Positions 22,688 through 34,723 are shown, numbered from the stretch's first letter. The stretch is 64,000 nt of DNA from Panax quinquefolius (GCA_020205615.1 CM035170.1:9418311-9482310), one strand, 5' to 3'. Translations and numbers: made by a program. The notes: generated by a model from the sequence alone, not told the origin.

Positions 22688-24240
22688 TATTGATCGATTT
22701 CGCAAACAATGAATACGTGCAAGTATACACGGTCAACAAGTAATAAAGTGAAAGTAGAGTATAGTTCCCACGAGAAATTATTAATAAAAATTACCAATTA
22801 CTAACTCTTAACCAAATCAATTTTATTTAAACAATAGCAAATTGTGAATTTTCTAATTAAGAAAACTAAATTAACTAATTAAAACTAAGTTACTTTATAA
22901 ATAAATAAATAAAGGCTAAGACTCCAATATCCCCAATTATGAACTATAAACCAATTATCCAATTATCCCAATTATTATGTCTACTGAATTGTTAACAGGA
23001 ATTCTCAAATGCCAAAAGCCCTCTCTCGAGTGATCAATTGCCTTCTATTTAACCCAGATTAATTTTGCTATATCTCTATGCAAAACAATTGAATTAAACT
23101 CGTTACAACCCCAATTCCTTATGTGTTACATGCGGCAAATAGATATTCTCATTCTATTCACAAACCTACTTATTCACTGTGCAAATAACTAAGTCACATG
23201 TCACCATGCCCAGTTCTAACCCTAGAATTCCTTTCTCAATTCCTTCTAGAGTAACACAGTAATTACTGATCAGATAATTAATCAATAAGCTCAAAGCAAG
23301 ATGAACAATTCACTTCAACATAAATAATTGGAATAAATCAAATAATCAATTCATAATCATAAAAGGTTCCATTGGAATCTTAATAAAAAGAATTAGTTCA
23401 TAATTAATGAATTAAAACCAAGAATCCACAATTGAATAGACATTAAAAGATAAAAGTAAGAGAAGAGAAGAGAATAGAATCTGTTGTCAGCAAATCTGAT
23501 GCTCCCCTCTTGCTCCTGCTTTGAATCTTCAATGATCTCCAAGTTGCTTCAATCTCCAAAACTAATAAGAACTAGGGTTATGTTCTATTCTAAAGGAGTG
23601 TTTAATATAGGCTAAGCTATGTAATCCCTCTTTATTTTATTCCTTACATCATGTATTTATAGGTTACAAGTCTAATTTTTAGTTTAGGAACAAATCCAAT
23701 CCAATTTGGAGTCAAAAAGGTGTCAAAATTCGCCCAAAACGCGTCCAGGCCGCACCAAGCCTCTTTCCCTGCACCCCAGCACTGTTCACGACGTTGAGAA
23801 TCTGCCTTATAGCGCCCCGGCGCTGGAATTAAGCTTAAAATTAGCGCCCCGGCGCTATTACAAGTTCTGATATTTTCTGCTCCGACGTCTTTTGGAAAAA
23901 TGGCCATAACGTCTTCGTCCGAACTCCGATTTTGATGATTCAAGATGTTCCGGAAAGAGGAGAAGCAGATCTACAACTTTCATTCTTTGAGTCTTTCTAA
24001 ATAATGTCTGGAGCTATAGTCAAATTGGCTCTGAAGTGACTGTTGTGTAAATGGCGAGCCGAAAACGCGAATCTAGCCACCCCAAACGTCGATCCAAGTA
24101 ACTTTTGTCCCAAATCCTACAAAACAATATAAAACATGCTTGAATAGACACAAACACATAAAAACATCCTAAAAGACTTGAGAACAACAATAAATTAAGC
24201 CCGAATGTATCCAATTCATGTGTATAAAACTCACTCATCA
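22688..24240 (-). repeat. C 5' LTR (right copy)
   Basis: Begins TATTGATCG, with the terminal TG changed to TA, and ends ACTCATCA on the plus strand. It is followed on the minus strand by TTTTTGGCGCC, a PBS whose remaining bases have decayed. Confidence 0.9.
23654..23661 (-). promoter_or_regulatory. TATA box, C 5' LTR
   Basis: TATAAATA on the minus strand in the family context. Confidence 0.6.
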
Positions 24241-24245
24241 TTTAT

Positions 24246-24444
24246 TAAGCTTTAATGCCCCAATCTAATCATAGACATAATGGAGAAAACACCTAGTTGT
24301 TGGAAGTTCTTAATAGGGAACTTATCTACAAAGAACATGCTAGGTGACTTCAATTCAAGGGTTTTTGCTAATGGGAACCTCCCAAAAGAGACATTGCTAC
24401 TGATGGATGGAGGGTTCCTCAATTTTCGTAGGGGAATTGGATAG
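24246..24444 (+). pseudogene. Athila-like gag fragment, copy B, last part
   Basis: Continuation of the frame cut at 18265. It runs to TAG at 24442-24444 and includes the conserved GGFLNF segment. A CAA-to-TAA stop lies near 24252. Confidence 0.75.
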
Positions 24445-26042
24445 AGAATTGAAGAAGTCAGGCTGAGACTATAAAACAAGCGCTTATTGGGAGGCAACCC
24501 AAGTTTAATTTTTATTTTTAGTTTTTATTAGGTTTTATATTAGTAGTTTTGAATTTGCATTTATTTAGAAGTTAATAAAATTGTTTCTATCATGGTTTAC
24601 AGGTTATCCAAGTCAAATTCAAGAGTGGTGCCCAATTTGTTCCATGTGCTTAGCCTATTCTCCAAACTTAGTGGAAAAGGAGGAAGATTGCTATATTTTC
24701 AAGGAAGCCCTCTGCTTTATTTTTTTTATATTTCAGCCATTGAGGACAATGTCTAGTTTAAGTTTGAGGGCATTTTAGTGTCGTACTGCATATAGTTAGT
24801 TATCTGCATAGTAGTTCATTTTTTTTTTGTGTTCGTTTTTTTTCGTGTTAGCATTGTGGTTTTTTTTAGGTTGCATATAATAAATGGTAGTTATTGGCAT
24901 TTTCATATATGTGTTGCATTAGTATGTGTTCATGTAGTATAATTGCATTTTTTTTTTGCATGAATCTGTGTGATCGGTTGTGGTGGTCTTAGCTTGGCCT
25001 ATGATAAGATTGGTTTTGCATGTTAACTTAAACATTGTTGATAATTGATGATGAGTTCTAATTTGGATCATGATGATAATCTGAGCCTGTCTGAAACTTA
25101 TGTAACTGGTTAGCACTTAAAGTTTAACTGTTTTAATCCACTTGGTTCAAGGGGTGCATAATTTGTTTCTGAGGGAAAATCTTGGTTAAAATTTAAGAAA
25201 ATTAGTGAATTGACGGTAAAGGTTGGAATGAGGTAAAAGCGTGAGTTTGGGGGAATCTATGGGATATATATATACAAAACGAAAATGAAAAAAAATTGAA
25301 GAAAAAAAAGGAAAAGAAATGATGAAAAGAATAAAAAAAAATAAAAAATCCATAAAAAGAGAAAAAAAAAGAGAATAAACACCGTGGCATGCTTGTCTAA
25401 TTTTGTGGCCTTTATTACTTGAGTAAGTAAGCCCGAGGGGATTGTCTTTACACCTAAGCGCCTAAGGTCTTAATGGCTTGGGAGTCGTTGGTCTAAAGCT
25501 CGTTAAGGTAACAATTTGAAAAGCCTAAGGAATAAGACATTTATGCAGTCATGAGAAAAATAAAAAATGAATAAAACACGAGAAAGAGCAAAAATGCCCT
25601 CGTGGTTGAATAAAAGTATAAATAAATCTTTTATTAACCCTTAGACTTGGTAATTGCTTAGTTTTAACTGGAGTTGTCATGTTCACAAAAGTAATTGAAT
25701 TGAAACTAAAATTTTCCTTCTAAGAAGTTTGTTATGTGATTATTTTGAATTGTGGTTGGTTAGAATGGTTAACAAGCACACACGCACAACATGGGCGATG
25801 ACAGGTTTGGATTGACTAACTGGTTAGAGTTATGGACTTTGATTTGATCGGATAAATTGTTTGAGTATCATTGGTATCTTTGAGGCCTGTTGCTATATAT
25901 CATATTGATTTATTACTGGGTTCGTAGGTATATTAGGAAGTAGATCATGCATATGCATTCATGTAGTTAATTTACGTTGTTTATTTTTAGTTCTTTTGTG
26001 TTTTTGCTTGAGGACAAGCAAAGGTTTAAGTTTGGGGGTATT
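24445..26042 (+). other. AB second internal 3' non-coding region
   Basis: No gene is supported. It holds the double hairpin (24476-24502), a PPT-like motif (24738-24778), a purine tract (25276-25378) and the terminal PPT (26028-26042). It is nearly identical to 13829-15416. Confidence 0.7.
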
Positions 26043-26599
26043 TGATGAGTGAGTTTTATACTCATAATTGAGTGCTTTTGAACTTAATCTTTTGGATGTT
26101 TTTAAGTGTTGATGTCTATTCATGCATGTTTTATGTTGTTTTGTAGGAAATGGGACAAAAGTTACTTGGATCAACGCTTGGGATGGCAAAATGCTCGTTT
26201 TCGGCTTGCCATTTACACAGCAGTCACTTCAGAGCCAATTTAAGTATTTCTTCGGACCTTATTTCAAAAACATCAAAGAATGAAAGTTGTATATCTGCTT
26301 CTCCTCTTTCCGGAACATCTTGAATCATCAAAATCAAAGTTCGGACGAAAAAGTTATGGCCATTTTCCCAAAAGACGTCGAAACAGAAAATATCAGAACA
26401 TGTGCCAGCGCCGGGGCGCCCAAATCAGGCCTATTTACAGCGTCGGGGCACTAGGGGGCAGAATCCTGCGCATTACCAATATTTGACAAGCTGGGGAAGT
26501 CGTTAGGTCGCTTGGATGCGTTTTAGGGCGAATTTTAACACCTTTTTTACTCCAAATTGGATTGGATTTGTTCCTAAGCTAAAAATTGGACTTGTAACC

Positions 26600-26607
26600 T
26601 ATAAATA
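26600..26607 (+). promoter_or_regulatory. TATA box, AB third LTR
   Basis: TATAAATA in the family context. Confidence 0.65.
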
Positions 26608-27500
26608 CATGATGTAAGGCATAAAATAAAGGGAGATTACATAGCTTAGCTTAGATAAAACACTCCATAAGATTAGAATATAAACCCTAGTTCTTAATTA
26701 GCCATTGGAGATTGAAGCAACTTGGAGAACACTGAAGATCAAGAGCAAGAGCAAGAGCAAGAGGGGAGCATCAGATTTGCTGACAACAGATTCTATTCTC
26801 TTTTCTTATCATACTTTTATCTTTTAATGTCTATTCAATTGTGGATTCTTGATTTTAATTCATTAATTATGAACTAACTCTTTTATTAAGATTTCAATTG
26901 AACCTTTTATGTCTATAAATTAGTTATTTGATTTATTCCAATTATTTATGTCAAAGTGAATTATTTATCTTGTCTTGTGCTTATTGCTTAATTATCTGAC
27001 CAGTGATTACTTTGTTACTCTATAAGGAATTGAAAGACGAATTCTAGGGTTAGAACTGGGCATGATAACATGTGACTTAGTTATTTGCACAGTGAATAAT
27101 TAGGTTTGTGAATTGAATAGAAATATATGTTCACCGCATGTAACACATAAAGAATTAGAATTGAAGGAGTTTAATTCAATTGTTTTGCATAGGAATATAG
27201 CAAGATTAATCTGGATTAAATAGAAGTCAATTGATTACTTGGAAAAGGAGTTTTGGCATTTGAGAATTCCTGTTAATAATTCAGTAGGCATAATAATTGG
27301 GATAATTGGATAATTGATTTACAGTTCATAATTGGGGATATTGGAGTCTTAATCCTTATTTATCTGAATTCATTCGTTAAAATCTTAGTTTTGTTTATTT
27401 GTTTTATTTTAGAATAATCTCTTTTAATTGTTTAATTTAATTTTCTTAATTATAAAAATAACATTTTATGGTTGTTTAAATAAAATTGATTTGGTTAAGA

Positions 27501-27505
27501 GTTAG
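27501..27505. other. Target-site duplication of E (GTTAG)
   Basis: GTTAG recurs at 56277-56281. The other LTRs read 'aagagttagtacttgg', confirming the target. Confidence 0.95.
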
Positions 27506-27677
27506 TGTGACGCCCCCAAAATAGGTCCATTCCATCCAACCCATTCTGATTCGCCAAATACATGGTACAAAAATAACTACAACTTCATTAATACAATTGT
27601 CGTGCAAAATACGACAACACATAAACTGTGAGTTTAAATACAAATATTATCTTCTAGACAATATTCACACTCAAATA

Positions 27678-27726
27678 AGTCCTCATTACACTTATTGATA
27701 CACTATTTTACAAAATAGTGAGGACT
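27678..27726. other. Nested palindromes near U5 end of E
   Basis: CACTATTTTACAAAATAGTG is a near-perfect 20-base palindrome with a 9-bp stem. It is partly enclosed by AGTCCTCA and TGAGGACT. Decayed equivalents lie at 311-360 (H), 33491-33540 (F) and 43442-43489 (G). Confidence 0.75.
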
Positions 27727-28076
27727 ACTAAAACAACTGTCTTGAACCATTACTCCACACCCCGACTGGTTCCTGCTATATTTTCGTCTCCTGGGAAGAA
27801 AAATGGAATAAAAAGGAAAAGGGTTAGCTCAACTAGCCCAGTAAAGAATATTATGACTAAGATAATGTACAACAAATTATCCTTAGTCTTCAACAGGGAA
27901 AAATCTGATAGAATACAATAGACAACAAGTTTTAGATCAACAACTGCAGCGGAAACAAAAATTCATTAGAAGAGTTAAGTAGAGAATGAAATCTACTATC
28001 ATCTATGAATTTAAAAGTCCATCATCGATATTTTATCCCTGTAATATCAATCAATATACATCATAAATCAAATATT

Positions 28077-28212
28077 CATCTTTGCACTACAGGCCAAAAA
28101 TATTCACCAGTTGGTCATGTTCATCTAAACACCTGTTCATCTTTGAACTACGGGCCAAAGATATTCATCATAAAATCATTCATCTTTGCACTACAGGCCA
28201 AAGATATTCAGT
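28077..28212. repeat. CTTTG hairpin array in E 3' LTR
   Basis: Three or four units of CATCTTTGCACTAC-GGCCAAAGATATTCA, with inverted ends ATCTTTG/CAAAGAT. The copy in the E 5' LTR is 54082-54237. Confidence 0.8.
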
Positions 28213-28440
28213 TATATCATCATTTAGGACTGAGGATGATGAAAAATATTTTAAAGAAAACGAATCCAATGAAACAAAAGAACAAATATTAAGGATTCGT
28301 ACTTTAAACAATCCAAGTTCAAAAATACTTCATAAATAACCAGAGTGGAGTAAAATTCAAGAATGATCAAAACATGGATACAATCAAAGCTAGTATCCAT
28401 AATAGATATTTTGGACAAAAAGAAGAAAATTTCATTTTTC

Positions 28441-28624
28441 GGTGAATAGTGTCGTATTCGTGAATAGTGCCGTATACGTGAATAGTACCGTATACGTGAA
28501 TAGTAACTCCGACACTAAAAGATAGAAATTTCACACAAAAAATCATCATGCTTCGTGAATAGTACTCGTGAATAGTAACTTTCGTGAATAGTAACTTCGT
28601 GAATAGTAACTCATGAATAGTAAC
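28441..28624. repeat. GAATAGT array in E 3' LTR
   Basis: About ten copies of GTGAATAGTA(A/G) separated by 2-6 bases, with a 60-base interruption. Counterpart in the 5' LTR is 54464-54644. Confidence 0.85.
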
Positions 28625-28901
28625 CCGAGCATAAAAAGTTCCAAATTTGATAAAATTCGGACCAATATTTCGGCGTAATGATATTGAAGAAATAATATCA
28701 TTTACTGAAGAAAATAACATCCTTACCTCGTAAAGAATAGTACTTACATTTGGAATCTTTGGATATAGTGCTTAAAGAACTTGCACCGTATAGCAATACT
28801 CAAAGTACTAAAATACTCACAAAATACGCTCGATATTATAGAGAGGGAAAGAGAGAAGATTTTAGTTTCTGGTGTGATTTTTAATTCTAACATAAGCACC
28901 C

Positions 28902-28909
28902 TATTTATA
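28902..28909 (-). promoter_or_regulatory. TATA box, E 3' LTR
   Basis: TATAAATAG on the minus strand, kept in all LTRs of this group. Transcription from here would run through the GAATAGT and CTTTG arrays. Confidence 0.7.
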
Positions 28910-30035
28910 GAAAATTGCTTAGAACACCAAAGCAGAAAATTTAATATAATAATATTATATAAATAAAATTTTCTACGCCAACCTTAGACTTCTGAATTCA
29001 GCAACTTAGCATGAGATTAATGAGGCTTACAACATATAAAAAAGGTTTTTTATTAAAAAAATATTTAAAACTTCAAAAATTAATTATTTCGAAGCTTCGG
29101 AACTTCAATAATTCATAATAAATAGCCCTTTTATCAGAAAATTCGAATCTCGTAATTTTTTATAGGAAATTCAATTCTCTACAACTTTACAGAAGAAAGT
29201 CTTTTCAAATTCCAAACAGAAATTAACCGAAATCCATATACGGACGATTTTACAGGCTATAATCAAATTTCAATCAAGAAATGGGGTCCACCGACACACA
29301 AAACATGTGTTAATCATTTAATGCAACAAAAATACTCTTCCTCCTCATATACTCATATATCCCACATTCATTGTAAAAATATCATCATTATTCTATTATA
29401 ATAATATAATAAAATATTATTTTATCAGAAAAGATAAAATATCAATTTTTAACAATTGTCACTTTAAAAATTTTCTCCATCTATATCCACATAAAATTAA
29501 TATTTTCCTCATCATATAAATCAATAATTAATTATTCACAAATAATATTACAGAATCACAATCTCGGCACCAGGTAGTTCCTGTGAGAAAGATGGGGCTT
29601 TCCATAAGGATCTCTCTCTTACTAACATGCATGATTAGGTGACCAAACCTCTCCTTAGATGAAAATTTCTAGACATTGCCAATAATGTTTTCTAATAATA
29701 TTATTTAGATAATATGAAGTATTGCTTCGATAATGGAAAATACTGTGTAGTGACAATTATTGAAACAACAGTAATATAAAATATCAACGCAGCAATTATT
29801 GAATTAATAAAATAAAATCTTGAGCAATAATTCTTCGTAACAATTATTGAGTAGTGCCTTCTTTCTACGTAAGAATCAATAATTGGTGCAATCTGGGTGT
29901 CTTCTTGTCTGCAACAATGCGTATTCTCGTGTTTTTAAACAATAGAGTATTCCAACGATGTTAACTTGGTAATAACTACTGTAGTTATTTATAAACAACT
30001 TATACTTGTCATTTTTTTCATCCAATTGCTTTCCG

Positions 30036-30130
30036 TTATGGGGCCCACACAAGGCTGCGCCGTCGTACGAATATTCTCCGACAGCAAGAATATTCCACGA
30101 CCAAACGAATATTCTCCGACAACAATGAGT
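30036..30130 (-). promoter_or_regulatory. U3 repeats with GAATATTC and a TCP-like site, E
   Basis: Three copies of a roughly 20-base unit built on GAATATTC(T/C)(C/A)CGAC lie close to a GTGGGCCCC motif, read on the minus strand. That motif matches the published class I TCP factor consensus GTGGGNCC. A regulatory role is inferred from conservation in E, F and G. Confidence 0.5.
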
Positions 30131-30270
30131 ATTTTATAACCACTTGCTTATTTAAAAATATTTACGCATTTTACCCATAACTAACCACATTAATCAATTC
30201 AACCCTTACTATTTCAAAATAATAAATAGAGAAAATTAAATCTTCATTTATAAAAAGTTGGGGCCTTCTG

Positions 30271-30290
30271 ACCTCCCCTCCCTCCTTGAA
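30271..30290 (-). other. PPT of E
   Basis: On the minus strand AAGGAGGGAGGGGAGGT directly precedes the 3' LTR. Confidence 0.85.
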
Positions 30291-31890
30291 ATTTCGTCCT
30301 CGAAATTGACGTCGTGCGTAGACATGCTCCTTCCCATTCAAGATCTTGACTGGTACCTCCTCGTACGTTAAATCTTTTGCTATCTCGTCTGGTTCTAACT
30401 TAATAATGTGGTTCGGGTCGTCCACATATTTACGTAACATCGATACGCAAAAAATGTTATGAACACGCGTCATACTTGGCGGTAAAACGAGTCTATAAGC
30501 CACAGTTCCTATTCGATCGAGGATTTCAAATGGACTAATAAATCGAAGGTTTGAGCTTTTCTCACATCGCCGATTCTCGCTTTTAGAATAATGACTTCTT
30601 GCATCTTCTTCTTCATATTCATCAACTCCAAGTCTGTAGCTTGAGCAGCTTTAAATTTATCGATTAAAGTCGATTCTAATCGTATATTCGTTATCTTCAC
30701 GCAGGTTCTTAGAATCTGTAAGTCTATCTCCATCTTCTGTAAGTCATATGAAATGGGACTTTGTGTTAACAATATCGCACTCGTAAACGCATACGATCTT
30801 TTACTCAACCCGTCAGCTACCATGTTCGTTTTTTTTTCCAGGATGGTATTGAATGGTATGGTCGTAATCTTTCAACAGCTCGAGCCAACGTCGTTGCCGC
30901 ATGTTGAGTTCTTGGAAGCTCTTTTCATATTCCTCGCTCCATTCAAATTTTGTATCTCTACGAGTCAGCTGAGTTAATGGAGTAGCGATTCGAGAAAATC
31001 TTTCCACGAATCTCCGATAATAACCAACTAAGCCTAGAAAGCTACGTATTTCGATTACTGACTTAGGTTGCTCTCAACTATGACTCATATCCCAATATTG
31101 GATAGCACGTCACAATGGTACCTATCAGTTTACTATCACACAAATATGGCGTCCCCTACAGAGAGTCTGGTTTCGGTGTATTCCACAAAGGAAGTCACCA
31201 GATAAAGGCTCGGGTACAAACTTCTACTGATTTAATTTTTAACTCCACGAAGTTCAATAGAGCCATGAGATTTTAGAAATGGGTTTTGTCTTTGGGTTCA
31301 AAGTCGATACAAAATTCAATATCACACTTTGGGAGTAAGCCAAGAAATTTTTCAGGAAATATATCAGGAAATTTACTAACAATAGAAATATCCTTCAAAT
31401 ATGACGTATTTTTGTTCAAGTCCATAACATGGGCTAAGAAAACTTGACATCCGTTTTTCAATAAACGAATGACTTTATGGCTTGATATGAAAGTGTTTGA
31501 CTTCAATGGTTTGGTTGCTTGAATTTGAATAACAGGTTGCTTAGGAATATGAAAACTAACAACCTTACGAAAGCAATCAATTTTGGCATGATGAGTAGTT
31601 AATCAATCAATCCCCAAAATTACATCAAAAGCAAGTATCTTTAAAGAAATAAGGTCAACAGGTAATGTGATGGTGCCAACTTGGATCAAACAAGATTTAT
31701 AAACAGTGGATGTAACAAAAGTTTCTCATAACGGAGTTTCAACAGATAAGTCAAAGTCTAATTTTCTCCGGAGTCAAGTTTAAACGTTGAGTATAAGCAG
31801 GAGAGATAAATGAATGGGTAGAACCGGTATCTAATAAGGTATAAACTTCGTAAGAATTCATAATTAACTAACCCGTGCTAACTTCGTTCG
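30291..31890 (-). pseudogene. Deleted pol of E
   Basis: Starting from the right, the aspartic protease motif DTG is intact at 31823-31831, in the context LLDTGST. A GIDWLTTHHAKIDC segment follows at about 31580-31620. The reverse transcriptase core is then missing, replaced by about 165 bases of unrelated sequence (31079-31240). The RT thumb start (31007-30910) joins directly to the end of RNase H, 'NMRQRRWLELLKDYDHTIQYHP', seen in two pieces. The pre-integrase segment (30823-30540) joins to the end of integrase (LPPSMTRVHN, 30503 on). The chromodomain coding part is absent. So four internal deletions leave no polymerase or integrase. E could move only using proteins from relatives. Confidence 0.8.
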
Positions 31891-31899
31891 GGTTCCTCG

Positions 31900-33114
31900 C
31901 ATTCTGACCAGTCGCAAAAAACGTTCTTTCAGGAACCGTTGACTTTGACTTTTACGGGATGACCTTTTGAGTCACCATCTCCATTGGATTGGGTTTCGCT
32001 ACTGCTGCGTCTGATCTCGAAGCGATATGACCTTCTTTTCCACAATTATAACATACCTTGGAAGGTTGTGAACAGTTTGGACTTATGTGTCCCTCTTCTC
32101 CGCATCTGTAGCATCTAACTGGCGGTCTTTCTCCTCCTCTAAAATTCGTTGCTGGTGTTGGTGCCGACGTCTTCCCGTCATTGTTGAATCTTCTCTTTTT
32201 GAAATTTCCACTTGACTTACCTTTCCTATTATCTTGACCATGATTACCACCGAAGTGTTTACCATTTCTGGCATGATAATTTCCTCCACAATGGTTATCA
32301 TTGTTCTGATGACCGTTACCATCGGTACGATTATCATCGAGTTGTTGGTCATTATTCTTCAGTTGAGCCTACTCATTATCGCGCTCCAATAACTGAGCCC
32401 TATTCACAACATCTGAATATAAACAAAGTTTGTGAGAAATGAGGTATTGACGTATTTTGGGTTTCAAACCTCGCAGAAACATTCGCGTCATTCTCTCCTC
32501 ATTATCAACCAAATGGGATGCAAATCGAGACAACTCGGCAAACTTAGCTTCGTCTTCGCGACACGTTCATATTGTTTTGCTCGACTTGATGACCTCTACC
32601 TCCTTCATGTGACGAATACTTTCGGGAAAGTACTTGTCTTTGAACAATTCTTGGAACTTCTCCCAAGACATCTTCAGTGCGGTAGGCTGAGTACGTTTTA
32701 CGGATTCCCACCAATAATCTGCCTCTCCTCGTAACATGAAAGTGGCGAAATGAACCTTTTGCTCCCCTGAGCTTCCCAAGACATCAAATATCTTAGTGAT
32801 CTGCTTTATCCACGTCTCTGCCGTAAGTGGTTCTGGCTTTCCCAAAAACTTTGGCGGTCTTAACTCCTTGAACTGCTTAGCGGTGACCATCCGTGAGTTG
32901 CCAGTGTTTCCACCTGCATTTTGAACAGCAGTCTTTCTTGTTTTGTTTTGCATGAATTCTAGAAAGTTCCTAAACATACCATCATTCGTCATCTGCTTTC
33001 GGTGGTGTTTTGTTCACGGAAGAACATTGCCACTGTTGCCGCGTTCTCCTCGTTGGTGAGCAAAGGTGTCTCCACGGTCTCATTTACTCCACTGTTAACA
33101 TTCTCAGTCGACAT
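31900..33114 (-). pseudogene. gag of E
   Basis: Starts at ATG 33114 (MSTENVNS). The retrotransposon gag core is the open segment 32992-32567 with GEADYWWES and FKDKYFPESIRHMKEVE. Two zinc knuckles follow, CX2CX4HX4C-like, at about 32116-32076 and 32055-32020, the second [12 protein letters not shown]. Frameshifts separate the core from the knuckles. It is the best preserved gag in the window and was used here as the reference for F and G. It would bind element RNA in virus-like particles. Confidence 0.8.
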
Positions 33115-33280
33115 TCTTAAATACTGCCATAAAACAAGGGTTAATTAAACAAATTAACAAATCACATAATACCCCTATATTATGACCACCAACAAATAAG
33201 CTTAGGTAGGACACACTAGCGAAGGATTTACTCGTCTCTCCCTCCTAGTTCTATTCCCGATCTCCGCAGGAGATCATATT

Positions 33281-33300
33281 CCTAAGCTTCGATACCAACC
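33281..33300 (-). other. Primer-binding site of E
   Basis: On the minus strand GGTTGGTATCGAAGC follows the LTR end. It resembles the initiator-Met site TGGTATCAGAGC but is not exact; element G has the similar TTGGTATCGAGC. Confidence 0.65.
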
Positions 33301-33346
33301 GTGACGCCCCAAAATAGGTATACATCACCCATCCAACCCATTCTCG
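33301..33346 (-). repeat. E 5' LTR, piece to the left of F
   Basis: The last 46 bases of the E 5' LTR (GTGACGCCCC to CCCATTCTCG). The rest lies at 53597-56276 beyond F. TTCTCG on the left and TTCTG on the right of F form an imperfect target duplication. Confidence 0.8.
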
Positions 33347-34264
33347 TGTGACGCCCCCAAAATAGGTATACATCACCTATTCTCGAGTTGTCAATACATG
33401 ATACAAAACAACTACTGACTTTATTATTACAACAAGAAACTGTGAGTTTGAATACAAATATTATCTTACAGACAATATCTATACTCAAATAATCCTCATC
33501 ACATTTATTGATACATTATTTTACAAAAATGGTGAGGACTACTAAACAATCCTTTCTAAAACCTTCATTCCATACCCAGGCTAATTACTTCGCTATATTC
33601 TCGCCTCCACGAGAAAAAATGGAACAAAAAGGAAAAGGGTGAGCTCAACTAGCTTAGTAAAGAATATTATGACTCAGATAATATACAACAAATTACCGTT
33701 AGTCTTCAACAGGGAAAAATTTAATAGAATACAATAGACAACAAATTATAAATCAATATTCGTAGCGGAAGTAATAATTCATTAGAAGAGTTAAGTAGAG
33801 AATGCAAACTACTATCTTCTATGTATGAATATAAAAGTTCATCGCTCATCTTTTATCCTCGTAACATCAATCGATATACATCTGAATCAAATATTCATCT
33901 TTGCACTACAGCCAAAGATATTCATCGATTAGTCATGTTCATTTAAACACTGTTCATCTTTGCACTACTACCAAAGATATTCTTCAAAATCATTCATCTT
34001 TTGCACTACAGCCAAAGATATTCAATAATATCATCATTTAAGACCGAGGATGATGAAAATATATTTTTTTTTAAAGAAATGAATCCAGTGAAACAAAATG
34101 ACAAGGATTAAGGATTAAGGATTTGTACTTTATTTTATCCACGTCCAAAAATACCTCAAAAATAATCACAGTGGTGTAAAATTCAAGAATGATCAAAACA
34201 TGGATACAATCAAAGCTAGTATCCAGAATAGATATTTTGGACAAAAAGAAGAAATTTATTTTTC

Positions 34265-34425
34265 AGTGAATAGTGCCGTATACGTGAATAGTAACTCCGA
34301 CACCAAAAGATAGAAATTCCACAAAAACATCTTCACGCTTCATGAATAGTACTCGTGAATAGTAACTCGTGAATAGTAACTCATGAATAGTAACTCGTGA
34401 ATAGTAACTCATGAATAGTAACCCC
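34265..34425. repeat. GAATAGT array in F 3' LTR
   Basis: About nine copies of GTGAATAGTAACTC or ATGAATAGTAACTC with an interruption at 34300-34345. Confidence 0.8.
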
Positions 34426-34715
34426 GAATAATGAAAAAGTTCCAAATTTGATAAAAAGTTCCAACCATATATTTCAAAGATAATGATATTGAAGAAATAA
34501 TATCATTTGAGAAGAAAATAACATCCTTACTTACCTCGAAAGATTAGTACTTCTAAATTGAAACAATCATATATAGGCTATGACTTGAACTTGCACCGTA
34601 TAGCAATACTCAAAGTATACTCAAAATACTCACAAGAATACGCTTTCGATAATATAGAGAGAAAATAGAGAAAACTTCAGTTTACGGTGTGATTTTCAAT
34701 TCTAACCTAAGCGCT

Positions 34716-34723
34716 TATTTATA
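34716..34723 (-). promoter_or_regulatory. TATA box, F 3' LTR
   Basis: TATAAATA on the minus strand in the conserved context. Confidence 0.65.

Larger units (their letters stand above)
18266..24240 (-). mobile_element. Element C, inverted Athila-like gag-only element in copy B
   Basis: 5975 bases with LTRs at both ends (1549 and 1553 bases), inverted relative to the AB composite. On the minus strand it starts TGATGAGTGAGTTTTATACAC and ends GATCAACA. Its interior (19815-22687) has a degenerate tRNA-Asp PBS, a broken gag frame and a PPT. LTR differences from AB mark it as a separate subfamily. Confidence 0.9.
26043..27505 (+). repeat. AB third LTR, first part
   Basis: 1463 bases up to the E insertion at GTTAG (27501-27505). 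The LTR resumes after the second GTTAG at 56282. Confidence 0.9.
27506..30270 (-). repeat. E 3' LTR (left copy)
   Basis: 2765 bases. In minus-strand order it has U3 repeats with GAATATTC (30067-30130), a GTGGGCCCC motif (30040-30050), the TATA box (28902), the GAATAGT array (28441-28624), CTTTG hairpins (28077-28212) and a CACTATTTT-AC-AAAATAGTG palindrome (27701-27720). Confidence 0.9.

Noticed and set aside
27506..33300. E as the helper for the family
   Set aside because: RT core and integrase are missing; G or F-type copies are the better candidates for a helper lineage.
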